Source of the DNA: Apodemus sylvaticus
Taxonomy: Eukaryota; Chordata; Mammalia; Rodentia; Muridae
Length of the DNA: 64,000 nucleotides
Assembly: GCF_947179515.1 (NCBI RefSeq)
Contig: NC_067473.1
Span: forward strand, 83,296,013-83,360,012
Direction: 5' to 3'
A program made the position numbers and the translations under genes. The notes under the pieces were generated by a model, which was not told the DNA's origin, did no database searches, and saw nothing but the letters and a program-made list of their open reading frames with translations. This document shows positions 46,413 to 58,317 of this stretch, piece by piece (the stretch's first letter is position 1; the number at the start of each line of letters is the position of its first letter).

Positions 46413-46905
46413 GCAAATGTAAGATTTTATGAGAAAAGAAACATAAAAAAGATGAATAGAGACACACCATTTGCTAATTAAAATTCATATTATGATGAAT
46501 TATGACTGGGAATCTATAAGACTTATCCATGAAATTATGGATAATTATAAAATAGAGCATAGTAAAATTATACGTGATGGTGCATTCTCATCTTTTTTTT
46601 TAATATCTTCCATTTTCCCCCAGCTCACCATAGTTTTTATTCATTGTGTAAATGTGATTGATATTCTATGCTCATTACAACTGTTTTAGTTGTTAAGTAT
46701 AAAATGAGCCAATTTAAATCAATATGTTTGGATTTCTAAAGTATGAAATCCAGGTGGAATACAGGAACAAAAAGTGCATATTCTGTGTAGATATGAGTCT
46801 AAATGCATTTATTATCCATAGTATTCTCTCTGATTAGAAGTTCTTGGAGTATATGTAGAAATGTATGTTATATCCAGTGTGAAACTCAAAAAGTGAAAGA
46901 GACAT
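46413..46905 (+). repeat. Orphan V1R-upstream block D
   Basis: These 490 bp align with 56283-56765 of block C (and partly 25940-26230 of block B), for example ATTATCATGAATTATGACTGGGA-like and GTTTTTATTCATTGTGTAAATG-like stretches. No V1R coding sequence follows it. Confidence 0.75.
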
Positions 46906-47320
46906 GTTTCTCAAGGATTAGTAGAGGGAGGAAATAAAGGGGGGGAGAAAGGGAGCAACGGGGCAATAGGCAAGAGAGAGGGACAAGAGAGTAAGAGCAA
47001 AAGAGAATAAGAGAATAAGAGAAAAAGGAGATACTAAGCAGAACCATTTATAATGAGCCAGGCCTACCTGGCTATAGCCAGGTAGCTGTGGTGGTGGAGT
47101 TCAGCAAGAACATTAGGGGCTTTGAGTATGGATCTACATGACTGATGGCCACAGGGTTATGGAATTGAGGGTTCATGCAGTCAGGAGCCTAGTGTCTAGG
47201 AGCATAGGCAAATGGGCCTCCTGTCCCTCGTAGATTAATCTCTACTGGGTCACTGGAGTTTAAACCTAGCTCAGCCAGAACACAGAATGCCTTTAATGGT
47301 CCAAAATCCCTCCAATTATT
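46906..47320. other. Purine-rich and unassigned sequence
   Basis: 46920-47035 is a GA-rich tract. A perfect 22-bp palindrome lies at 47064-47085 (half-site CTACCTGGCTA). No gene seen. Confidence 0.5.
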
Positions 47321-49160
47321 TGAACTTTTTCTTTATCTATTTATTTATATATTTATTCACTTCTTATCCTGATAGCAGCTTCCATGACTCCTCTCTTCTC
47401 AATTCCATCCTAATAAATTCTCTCTCCACCCCATTGTCTCCTCCTCTTCTCCTCAAAGAAAGGGGTGCCTTCCTTGAGTACCACCCACCCTGGGGTTACC
47501 AGCTGCAATAGGCATAAGTCTGCCCTCTCCTACTGAGTCTAAATCAGTAAAGTTTAGGGAAGGGAATCTAATGGCAGACAAGTGTCAGAGACAGGTTCCA
47601 TTCTAGTTATCAGGGAAACCACATGAAGACCAAGCTGCACATCTGTTTTGAGTGAGCAGGAGGCCTAGTTCCAGTCCCTGTATCCTCATTTATTGCTCTT
47701 TCAGTCTCAGTGAGACTCATGGGCTCTTCTAGTTGACTCGGTAGCCCTTCTTGTGGTGTACTTGCTCTCTTCAGCTAGTTGCATTCTATCCCCTACTATT
47801 GCATAAAACTCTCCAAGCATCTCTGAGGTTTACTTCAGGTCTCTTTATCTGTTTCCATCCAGTGCTGAATGAAGCCTGTCAGGAGATACTTATACTAGGT
47901 CTCCAATGGTACCGGATCTGCAAGCAGAGCAGAGTACCATTAATATTGTCCATGATTGCCTCTCTAACATGGAAAGTATTTCAAGTTGGGCCAATCATCA
48001 GCTGGCTACTCCATCATTCTTTGCTCCTCTTTTTGTAGACAGAACTAATTTAGGATTGAAGGTTTTGTGAGTGGGTTGATGATCCCTTATATTTACTAGA
48101 GGTCCTACATGGTTTCTGATCCAGTTCAGTCTCCATATCTGCTTTGGTTATGTGTCTCAGCTAGAGCCACTACCATAGACATGCTGGAATTCTCACTTAT
48201 CCAAGTCATCCGGTTACTTCCAAATTTCTCCCAGTGTTTACAACTCTCACTCCTAGTCCTCTCCCACACCCCTCTTCCTATTCCTGATCCCCATCCCTGT
48301 CCCCATCTTCATTTTATCTCCCACACAGTTCCCTAATGGCATCCACCTCCAATGACTATTTTGTTCCCTCACCTGAGTGAGATGCACTTATCCTCCCTTG
48401 GGCCTTCCCTATTATTTAGTTTCTTCCTATCTGTGGATTATAGCATGGTTATTCAGTACTTCATGGCTAATGTCCACTTAAAATTAAGTGCAAATTCTGC
48501 ATGTCTTTCTGGGTTTGGGTTATCTCACTTATAGTGATATATTCTACTTGCATACAATTTGAATGCAAGTTTCATGATATCCTTGTTTTTAATGGCCAAA
48601 TATTCTACTGTGTAAATGAACTACATTTTCTGCATCCATTTTTTAATTGAAGGGCATCTACATTGCTTCTAGTTACTTGATATTGTGAATAAAGCTGCTA
48701 TAAACATAGCTGAGCAAGTGCCCTTGTATACAGTGGGGCATCTTTTGGGTTTATGCCTAGAAGTTGCGTGTTGGGGTAGAACTATTCTCAATTTTCAATG
48801 AAACTACTAGCAAATATTGTGCAAGTTCACAGTTCATCAGCAATGGAGGAGTGTTTCTCTTGATCCACAGAGTCACCAGTGTGTGCTGTATCTTGCAATT
48901 TTGATCTTCTCCTTTCTAATTTCTCTCCCCTTGACTCCTTTAGTTATCTTAATGCCATAGCTAGAACATTAACTACTTAGCTGAATAGATAGAAAGAGGA
49001 TTGGCAGCCTTGTCTTGTCCATACATAATGTTAGTGGAATTGCTTTAAGATTCTCTCCATTTAATGATATGCTGGCTATAGATTTGCTGTATATTGCATT
49101 TATTATATTTAGATATGCATCTTGTATCTTTGATCTTTTTAATACTTTCCTCATTTATGC
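47321..49160 (-). mobile_element. Old L1 (Lx-like), minus strand, internally deleted
   Basis: A long old-type 3' UTR (47321-48320), the ORF2 C-terminus (48330-48900) and, after a jump, an ORF2 RT piece (48920-49154, with RSKIQDAYLNIINAIYSKSIASI). The catalytic motif is missing because of the internal deletion. Confidence 0.8.
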
Positions 49161-49756
49161 ATATAAATTGAAGGTTTGATATATCTTATGGTGCCTACAC
49201 AAAGAATACTTTCTAGGCATGCAGTCTATAAACTGAGCACCAACCCAGCACCAACAGCCCAGTTTCTTCTGATAATTCTTTGTCTCACTACAGAGTGCTC
49301 AGTAAGAACGATGACTTTTTCCAAGTGTATTTGGAAGAGTTGACATTTTCATGTCTGATCAAAAGAGCTGTTAAATTTTAGATGAGAGCCTGAATATATT
49401 GTCAAGTAACAATTGAGGGGATCATGAATGTTTTGTAAGCAGGAAGTATACCATGGGGAATATAGAATTCTTTTCTACTTCTTTTAAAAGGGACACTATT
49501 GTTGATAATTTTATTTAATTCACAGTGACTGTGATCAGTTAACCCACACAGACAGATATGGAATAGAGAGAATAACTCACACATGGGAAACCCAGAAATC
49601 AGCTGTTACAACACTATTGTTTTCCTGGAATTAGAGAAGTTCACTTTTCCATTTGATGGTACTAGTCCCTAACATCCTCAAGGTCACAACTGCCTTTTCA
49701 AGATGATAAGATAACTATGGGTCTAGAGGGAGATAAGCTGATGACATCTCTTCCTT

Positions 49757-49817
49757 ATAACTACTTCTTAATTCTTCATTCTACAATGTGGTTTTTCAAA
49801 GGCCCAGCTGGGTGAGT
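49757..49817 (+). promoter_or_regulatory. Putative V1R promoter, exon 1 and splice donor (block C)
   Basis: This is the counterpart of 10676-10736. The TATA-like box reads TATAACTA, and the donor G|GTGAGT is intact at 49812. If used, it would splice about 7 kb to the acceptor at 56860. Inference only. Confidence 0.4.
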
Positions 49818-52282
49818 GTTTCGTTTTTTCTTCATTATAGTAAGAACTATAGTAGGTGGTAGAAGGAAGAGAATTTTCTGTAATAAATGTTTACAGAAGT
49901 CTCTGCTTGTAATATTACTTTTGAGTCACTCTGTATAACCAGCATTCAACTGATGCTTGTAGACATAAAGTATCAGTGTAATGGTTAATATAAGTACATA
50001 GATGTCTGTCCCTACCTATGATCTCTAGTTATAGAAGTGATATTAGAACTGGATTATTCATAAGAGAAGCAGGGTCTAGAAGATAGAAAGAAAAGGATAA
50101 TAGGATGAAGATAATCAACTGGCATTATATATTCAGTCAATATATAATGTAATCCATCAGGTTTTACAAATATTATAATTCAGATGCACTTAACAGATTT
50201 CTCCAGATGCAGCATTTAGGGACCATATCTGATATACCATTATCCTTGGTGTGTACTCTAATAATTCTCACAGTATGGTTCTACATTGGTATTGCCAAAT
50301 GTGTTAGTTTTCCATCCTGTAATAAGACACTGAATAGTTTAGAGGGTGATAGACAAAAACAAAACAAAATAAACAAAAAACCCATACTTATTGGTATGCA
50401 GGATTACATTCACAGTATTAACATACTTTAAATTGTATTTTGTACTTTCTTATTTTACTTGTTTTCTCATGTTAACTGGCTGTATGTATTTCATAATATA
50501 AAAATTAAATGAGAAATATACAACTAACATTAACTTAATTTAGTTTATCAGTAATTTTCTGGTTTGTTACATATGCATATCTTTAAGAATTCTCAAGAGT
50601 GTTTTAACTCCGAGCCCAAGAATATATAAGAAAATGCTAACATTATATAATAAGGGTTTTTTAACTTTAGAGAGATTTGTTTTTTCTACTACAACGATTT
50701 CTCTTTTGGATTGTTTTCATAATTACTCTTGTTTACACTTTATTCCGTTATATAGGAAATGATTCAAGCTAAGAAATTTCTCAAATCTTATATCTAATGC
50801 TTACAGGTAAGCATTAGAATTAGTTATATAATTGTATAGCTTCAGTATAATCCATATCTTATATGCAAAATATTTATACATATCACAAGCACATCTTTAA
50901 GGTAGGGGTGCAATTTTCTTTAGGGCATTTTTCACAAGAACTTTTAGAAACAGGTATATCTAGTTATCGAGTACAATTTTTTATCACTAGCATCTTTGGA
51001 TAACTTTAGCTTCAGTCAACGTTTAGTAATGAACTACAGAAATGATCACTGAAAATACAGATTTGTCTTTAATGAAACCACAAAATAATACCAGGGATTT
51101 TGGTGAGTATGCTTGCAATTTTATAGAAATCACTTTGAATTTTACATTATTATATGACATATAAATATATAAATGTCCCTGTATTACTTGTCAGTACACA
51201 GCTTCAGCTTCAAACATTACATGCAAGTTTATATTCAATCATTTAGCTTGGTAATGTCATTTTCTCACCATTAGTGGCAAAAGTGGTCAAGGTTACATGG
51301 TGCTATACTCTGGACCACAAATATAAATTGAAGCAGCACTGCTTCTAGATCTATGAGTGAGCAGCAGTCTTTACATTAATATTTGATTGTTTTCCTTGAC
51401 ACATTTCCCCTGGGCCACCAGTACTGAACATGTATGTGTGAGAGACTAGCAACTCAAAATCCCAGTTCCTATTTCAAGTGACTTTACACATATTGCTCAT
51501 TGTCTCTTTGGAATCTTTTCTCCTTTTCAGCAGGAAAATATACCTGAGAAATTTTAATATTTTCTTCTCAAAAGTCACCCTTATTTAAACAATTTTTTCA
51601 TGATTCAACATAAGTTTTCTACTCAAATAAAATTAATTATTTTTGTTTCCCTATATGTAAAGATGTTACCCTACAAAGCTCCTATCACATCATTATCATG
51701 TCTTTCTTAATCTGAAGATGTGGGAAAAGCTCACTCATCAGCAGCCATTCCTTTTTGGCAGTAGGATAGATTGGACAAACAATGTCCTTGGAATTTTAAA
51801 TTTCTCTGACACCCACTATAGCATATTTTTCAGTTTTTAATAAAATAAATTTTTCTGTGTATGTCAAAAATAACTGAACATCTTACCCACTTATTTATTT
51901 TAATAGATCCATGTAAATTTATCCTTACAAAAAAAGGTAAATGGGTTAGATTTATTTTTCAATTAAAATAAATTTAGCTTTAACCTTTTAGGTGTTCCAA
52001 ATTGAACCTTTTAACAGTGCTACTGATATAATATGGGAGTAACCTATTCACTAGAAATGAGAAAAATATTTTCAATTCTCAAATATTATATAATTATTTT
52101 AAATCAAAATCCTCAAGATTTCCTCCAATATTTACAAATATAATTATTCATTAACATACTCATTCAGAAAAAAATACCAAGGAAATTTAACTTCAAGTAA
52201 TGAATATCACAAGTCTATTTTTATTTTGCTGAAATGTCAGTTACTAATGTATACAGGAGATTACAACTGAAAAAGAAAGCAG

Positions 52283-52390
52283 GTATGGTGGTACATGCCT
52301 ATAATCCTAGCTCTTTCAAGGATAACACAGGAGGAACTTGATTTGATTGAAGTTAGTCTGAACTAGAGGTTGAGATCTCCCTCCTTTCAC
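52283..52390 (+). mobile_element. B1-like SINE, block C copy
   Basis: Third copy of the insertion at 12062 and 23697, so it is ancestral to all blocks. Confidence 0.6.
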
Positions 52391-52822
52391 ATTATCATGC
52401 ACAAACACACACACACACATACACGAAAATTAAACTGGGAAACAGATAATGTAGAATTATGAAATTATTGATTTTTAAAAATAAAAGAGAATTTTGCCAG
52501 TTAATATCATTAATTCACTGGCTATAAAGTATCAATACCACAAAAAGCAAATTATTAAAACTTGAGTCTATGTTTGCAATCACTACAGAAGTTTTAGTTT
52601 CTATTCAGTAACACATTAAAATTTGTACCATTACACTACACATTTGTTCAAGATAATCAGAAACAGAAGACATGGTCTCCATTTCTTTAAAATTCACTTT
52701 ACTTCATGAACAAATTTATTTAAGTCTCAGATTTTTTTACTCAGTTGATATAAAGGAATTTATGCTGGCGGCTTCTGTCAACACTAAGCCATTGCTCTGT
52801 TTGTAGTCTCTGTAATCCAATA

Positions 52823-52827
<5 letters not shown>

Positions 52828-52869
<42 letters not shown>
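52828..52869. repeat. (CA)n microsatellite, block C
   Basis: Same locus as 24262-24302; the L1 fragment starts right after it. Confidence 0.95.
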
Positions 52870-52871
<2 letters not shown>

Positions 52872-53668
52872 TTCTTTTCTTTATTTACATTTTCTTTATT
52901 TACATTTCAGATGTTATCCCCTTTCCCGGTTTCCCTTTTCCTGGAACCCCACTATCCCATACCCCCCTGCTTCTATAAGGGTGTTCTCCCACCCGTCCAC
53001 CCACTCCAATCTCCCTGTTCCCACATTCTCTTGTCCTGGGATATTGAGTCTTCACAGGACCAAGGACCTTTTCTAGCACTGATGCTCAACAGGGTCATCC
53101 ACTGCTACATATGCTGCTGAAGCCATGAGTCACTCCTTATTACTTCTTCGTTGGTGGTATAGTCCCTGTGAGCGCTTAAGGGTCTCTTTGGCTCATATTG
53201 TTCTTTCAATGGGATTGCAAAGCCCTTCAGATACTTCAGTCCTTTCTCTAACTCCTCCATTGGGGACCCAAAGCTCAGTCCAATGGTTGGCTATGAGCAT
53301 CTGCCTCTGTATTTGTCATGTTCTGGCAGACCTCAGGAGACAGCTATATCAGGCTCCTGTAAGCAAGCACTTCTTAGCATCCACAATAGTGTCTGGGTTT
53401 GGGTACTGTATATGGGATGGATCTCTAGGTGGGGAAGTCTCTGGATGGCCTTTCCTTTAATCTCTGCTCCACATTTTGCCTCTGTGTTTGCTCCTCTGAG
53501 TATTTTGCTCCCCATTCTAAGAAGGACTGAAGCACCCACACTTTGATCTTCCTTTCTCTTGAGCTTCATGTTTTCTGTGAATTGTATCTTGGGTATTCCA
53601 AGATGTCGGGCTAATATCCACTTATTAATGGGTACATGCCATGTGTGTTCTTTTGTGATTGCATGAAC
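52870..53668 (-). mobile_element. Old L1 3' UTR fragment, minus strand (block C only)
   Basis: Reverse-strand Lx-like 3' UTR with the end of ORF2 near 53610-53665. Block B lacks it and reads CACACTTTTCAGTGACTATTTTC across the site. Confidence 0.8.
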
Positions 53669-54879
53669 ATTTTCATATCTTTCCCTAACTCATGGTACTC
53701 TGCTGTAACATTTCTGCTGCTGCTGCTGCTTTATCTCAGAGAACTCACTCAATGTGTGAGACTCTAGTCAGGGTCACCTGTGCTAAAGTCAATTTTTACA
53801 GAATTAATTCATTTAATTTATCTAAGAGGATCAAGTAATATCTATGAATTAAAACCTTCTTAGTACGTGATCAGTATTTATTCCTACTATCTTCTATTTT
53901 ATAAAGATTGCATTGAACTAGCTCGGGTAGTTAAGGTCTTCTTCTCCTAAGATCCCTGAAGACTTATTCTTGCTGCTGGCAGTGGACTGTACATAAGCCC
54001 ACAGCATGTATATTGTCAGCTGAAAGTCAAATACTCCCTTCATGTTCTCTCTGAGCTGTCATACAGATTTTAGGTCATTACTAACTACATATGTTAAAAC
54101 TTAAAGTGAAATTGATAACTGTCATCTATTTTATTTGTATGTCCTTTAGATTATTAAATCTCCACATTGCAGAAAGTAATAATCACCAAAATTTCTAAAA
54201 TAAGACTGTTATAAAATTAAGTAATTTTTCTTGAGAAGAATATAGAGAAAACAGCTCTTGGTCACTTTGGTTGCAGGTCTCTTCAGAAACCTGCCTGAAT
54301 ACTGCTTAGGATTTTTTTTTTCTAATTCATAGGGATGTCTTGACCACTATTATGATTGATTATGGGCACACTTTGGATTTGAATACAACCAATGATTACA
54401 ATTTAAACTAATTGGAAAGACTCCTGCACTGAACTATTTTCAAATAAAACAGAAAACTTTACTCAATGCATGCCTATGTTAGCAGCTCTGTTTAGTCGGT
54501 AGCTATGGACATTTCAGCTCCACTCTGAGCTTCAGTAAACTCCAGAGAAAGATGCCACTTGATCAATTAGAGCATGTGTCATTTTCTATATGTGAAATGC
54601 ATTTACAGAACAATGAATATGAAATAAAAAGTGTAAAAAAATACCTTTGGGGAAAAACACTTAAATTATTATATTTTCCCATAAATCATTTTTATATTAA
54701 TTATATTTCATGTATTTTAATAAATTATAGATGTATAACTAATAAAAAATTTGATAGTTATATAGTTTGTGCATTTGCAATTTTAAAATACAAAAACATC
54801 TATGGTTCTTTGAATTTGGAGGCCAAGTTTTAAATTAAATATTATCCATGAACTTTTATTTATTTGATTTCACATATAT

Positions 54880-55082
54880 GATTTATTGATTTGATTTCAC
54901 ATATATGATTGCTTCGCTTGCATGTATGCCTCTGTACCACTAGCATGCCATATCAAGCAGGACAATGAGAACTCCAGAGCTAGAGTTACAAATGGTCATG
55001 AGGAACCATGTGTTTGCAGGGAATCTAATCCAGTGTATTGCAAGGATTAAAAGTGCTCTTAACTGCTAATCCTGGAGCTTTT
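54880..55082 (-). mobile_element. B3-type SINE, reverse, diverged
   Basis: It reads in reverse as a B3/B2-like SINE, with GAGCTAGAGTTACAAATGG and AGTGCTCTTAACTGCTAATCC blocks. It lies in a ~1-kb stretch of block C (54300-55376) missing from block B. Confidence 0.6.
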
Positions 55083-56845
55083 AAAAAACAAGGCAAAACA
55101 AAACAAATCATCACCATACAGCTTCTATAAATGTATTTTGACGACAGAAGTCAATGCGTTGCTCTGAAAATTAGGATGAATCTATGCATTTACTAGCCTA
55201 AGCTTTTTAGAAGCAAAAATCATGTAACTGTAAAATGTATAATTTATCATGTTATGTTCATGGGGATATTATATGATGGTCTCTTCCACTCCCTGTTGCA
55301 TTCTTTTTATATATGAAAGCATGCATGCTTCTACATGTGTGTGGAAGATTCAAGTGAACTTAAAAATATTATTGAGCACTCCATTTCCAATAAGCTTTGA
55401 ATCAGTATAGTCTTTTTCTACTTCTTTTCCACAAAGCTGATTTTACAACACTGAATTAAATCAATCCAATAAAAAAATCACTCCTGGTAACAAGGCCAAG
55501 TAATTTATATGAGCACCAAAGGAAAGACTGTTGAGTAAAACTGTAAGGAGTGTCTGGATGCTGATGTATGATAACACTGGAACCTTGTTTTCCACTACAT
55601 GAAAATGAATCGCTTTTGAACAGAAATTCCCAAGCAGAATCACTATATGGTCATCTTCAATAAGTTCATGTTTGCTACAATGTATTGAACATATTGTTTG
55701 CCTTCAGATGTGAATATGTAGCCTGTAGTAGCTACAGAAATCAGGAAAGCAAAAGGGGATCATTGGCAGGATAGGGGTGAGAGTGGGAGCAATGGAGAGA
55801 AAAATACCAGGCTACAAGTATCTCACCAGGAAAATGGAAGAGACAGGGCACCTTAGGGGTAAAGAGACAGGCCAATAGAGAAGAAGTATGGAGGAAGATA
55901 AAGGGTCATAACAGCAGGAAACAATTGATCAAAGAGGAAAATGGGGGGAAAGGTGGGTTTTTAGGTAAAGGAAAGGGCGATAAATACAGAAAGAGAAGGG
56001 AGTTAGGGAAAATGAGTACATGAAAAAGCCAGAAGGAAACATTGTGCAAATGATTTATCCACCCATCCTCCTCAAAAAAGTAAAAAGTAATTAGTGTTTT
56101 ATTGATACTTCTGAATTAGTTTCTTAATCCTGAATTGGAGTTCACTAAGGGTTTAAATTGGAAGGGAACTAAACTGGAAGCCATTTAGGCCCATTTAGAA
56201 CCATACTGCTTATGCAATTAATAGAGTCTGGAAGGTACGTTAATGGTTTTCCACTGTATCTATGTCTTTCATTCTAGATTCTGAGAATGTAAGATTTCAT
56301 GAGAAAAGAAACATATAAAACAATGAATTGTGCAGACTTTTGCTGATAAAAACTGTCATATTATCATGAATTATGACTGGGATTCCATGAGAATTGTGCA
56401 TCAAAATATGGATAATTGCAAAATAAAACATAGTAAAAATAATACATGATGATGCATTCTTATTTGATTATTTTTATATGTTCTATGATTTTTCCCAAGC
56501 TCACTATAGTTTTTGTTCATTTGCGCAAATGAGATTGATATTCTATGCTCGCTACTGCTGTCTTAGTTTTTAAATATTAAAAGAGCCAATTTAAAGCAAT
56601 AGGATTGGATTTCTAAGGTATGAGTCTCGGGTGCAGTACACAAAGTATGTATTCTTTGTATATATGATTCTAAATAGATTTATTAGTCATAATATTCTCT
56701 CTATATAAAAGATACTTGGAGGGTACATAAAAATGTAGGGAATAGCCAATATGACCAAAATCAAACATGCAACTCAAGATTTGGTAGGGAAAGAGAATGA
56801 CAATATATCCATACTATGAAGTGAATCATAAGCTTGACATATAAT

Positions 56846-56860
56846 CTATTATTTTTTCAG
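56846..56860 (+). promoter_or_regulatory. Putative splice acceptor before V1R coding exon C
   Basis: CTATTATTTTTTCAG ends at 56860, followed by ATATATGA as in copy A (12388). Confidence 0.5.
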
Positions 56861-56910
56861 ATATATGAAAGAGACTTCCACCTTGTTTTTAAGATGAAAA
56901 CACACTTCGC

Positions 56911-57078
56911 TTTTTTTTTTTGTTTTGTTTTGTTTTTTGTTTTTTTTGAGACAGGGTTTCTCTGTGTAGCCCTGGCTGTCCTGGAACTTTGTAGACCAGG
57001 CTGGTCTCGAACTCAGAATTCCTCATGCCTCTGCCTCCCAAGTGCTAGGATTACAGGTGTGTGCCAACACCACCCAGC
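56911..57078 (-). mobile_element. B1 SINE, reverse, in V1R leader
   Basis: The poly(T) at 56911 is followed by GAGACAGGGTTTCTCTGTG and ends CACCCAGC: a full-length reversed B1. Flanks CACACTTCGC (56901-56910) and AACACTTTGC (57079-57088) are a target duplication with two differences. Copy A lacks it. It lies between the predicted acceptor and the receptor start. Confidence 0.95.
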
Positions 57079-57092
57079 AACACTTTGCATTT

Positions 57093-57995
57093 ATGTCTTC
57101 AATCAAGAATGTCCTTTATTTCCAATCTGCACTTGGAGTTCTAGCCAATATGTTTCTACTGTTTTTCTATATTTTCATATTCCTAGGTCACAGACCTAAG
57201 CCAATGGACCTGATCTCCTGTCAACTAAACTTCGTGCACATAATGATGCTCCTCACTGCAGGGGATATTTGGATTGCAGACTTATTTGAGTCACTGAATA
57301 TTGAGAATGACTTCAAATGTAAGGCAACTTTTTACATAAACAGGGTTATGAGAGGTCTCTCTATCTGTATCACTTGCCACTTGAGCATGGTCCAGGCTGT
57401 CACTATCAGTCCTACTAACTCAATGTTGGCAAAATTTAAACATACACTAAAAAAGTACATCATTTATGTTTTCTTCTATTTTTGGTTGTTCAATTTGTCT
57501 TTCAGCAGTAACCAGATCTTCTCTGCTGGTGCTTATATCAATGTGAGTGTCACCAACCAGATCAAAGTCAGTAAATACTGCTCACACTTTCCCATGAACA
57601 ACATCAGGGACTTGATTTTATTGGTGACAACTTTAAGAGATGTGTTTCTTGTTGGAGTCATGCTTACCACAAGTACATACATGGTGATTATCTTGTTTAG
57701 ACATCAGAGGCAATGCAAGCATCTTCATAGCACCAGGCACCTAAGAGCATCCCCTGAGAAAAGGGCCACAAAGACCATCTTGTTGCTGGTGGTTTTCTTT
57801 GTGTTCATGTACTGGGTGGACTTCTTCATCTCATCCACCTCTATTCTGTTGGGGAGGTATGACCCAGTCATCCTGACTGTTCAAAAGTTTGTGATGAATG
57901 CCTATCCCACAATTACTCCTTTGGTGCAAATCAGTTCTGATCACAGAATATGCCAGCAGGTGTTTTTAAAAGGGACAATCTTTTTCTTCTTTTAA
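57093..57995 (+). CDS. Vomeronasal type-1 receptor, intact (Vom1r-like)
   Basis: The 300-residue seven-helix receptor should sit in the plasma membrane of apical vomeronasal neurons and detect small pheromonal ligands through Gi2 signalling. The start MSSIKNVLYFQ matches copy A. TM1 is about 8-32, the HRPKPMDLISCQL motif 33-45, TM3 with RVMRGLSICITCHLS about 84-98, the loop-2 glycosylation site NVS at 150-152, a likely disulphide pair C76/C163, HLRASPEKRATKTILLL at 216-232 leading into TM6, and the family-typical NAYPTITPL in TM7. No frameshift or stop occurs. Oddities: one residue fewer after FPMN than in copy A, a 10-codon deletion after DHRI, and a novel tail VFLKGTIFFFF that reads past the ancestral stop. 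Subfamily is not certain (V1RD-like by impression). Confidence 0.93.
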   Translation: MSSIKNVLYFQSALGVLANMFLLFFYIFIFLGHRPKPMDLISCQLNFVHIMMLLTAGDIWIADLFESLNIENDFKCKATFYINRVMRGLSICITCHLSMVQAVTISPTNSMLAKFKHTLKKYIIYVFFYFWLFNLSFSSNQIFSAGAYINVSVTNQIKVSKYCSHFPMNNIRDLILLVTTLRDVFLVGVMLTTSTYMVIILFRHQRQCKHLHSTRHLRASPEKRATKTILLLVVFFVFMYWVDFFISSTSILLGRYDPVILTVQKFVMNAYPTITPLVQISSDHRICQQVFLKGTIFFFF

Positions 57996-58002
57996 AATGA
58001 GA

Positions 58003-58130
58003 TTTATTTTATTTTATATCGTTATATTTTATATGTATAAGTGTTGTGCCAGAATGTGTGCATTCCTGATGTCCACAGAGGTCATAGGAGGTCATTAGAT
58101 TTTGTGGAACTGGACTTAGTAAAGCTTGTA
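58003..58130 (-). mobile_element. B3/B2-type SINE fragment, reverse
   Basis: Diverged sequence with GATGTCCACAGAGGTCATAGGAGG and TGTGGAACTGGAC-like blocks, at the homologous place to 31801-31945. Confidence 0.5.
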
Positions 58131-58168
58131 AGGAGTTACTTTGGTCTATTTTTAACTATTTCCTTACC

Positions 58169-58197
<29 letters not shown>
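58169..58197. repeat. (A)n run
   Basis: 29 uninterrupted A residues with no recognisable retroelement body directly before them. Confidence 0.95.
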
Positions 58198-58199
<2 letters not shown>

Positions 58200-58317
58200 A
58201 GATTCCTTTTAAGCTATTTCATAGTTCAAGTATCAAAACAAGATTTTTCATGTTATTTAAACAAAATTAGTGGCTTCATAATTTTTTTTTAACATTTGGC
58301 TCATTTTAAATCATAAG

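Larger units (their letters stand above)
49165..56900 (+). repeat. Duplicated V1R upstream block C
   Basis: This is the longest block. It is homologous to block A (10090-12240) and to block B (21730-26230), carries private L1 (52870-53668) and B3 (54880-55082) insertions, and leads directly into the intact receptor. No coding region of its own is supported. Confidence 0.8.

Noticed and set aside
56834..57199. 121-codon frame before the V1R
   Set aside because: Not a gene: it translates intron end, B1 and V1R in the wrong frame. Kept only as an upstream-ORF observation.
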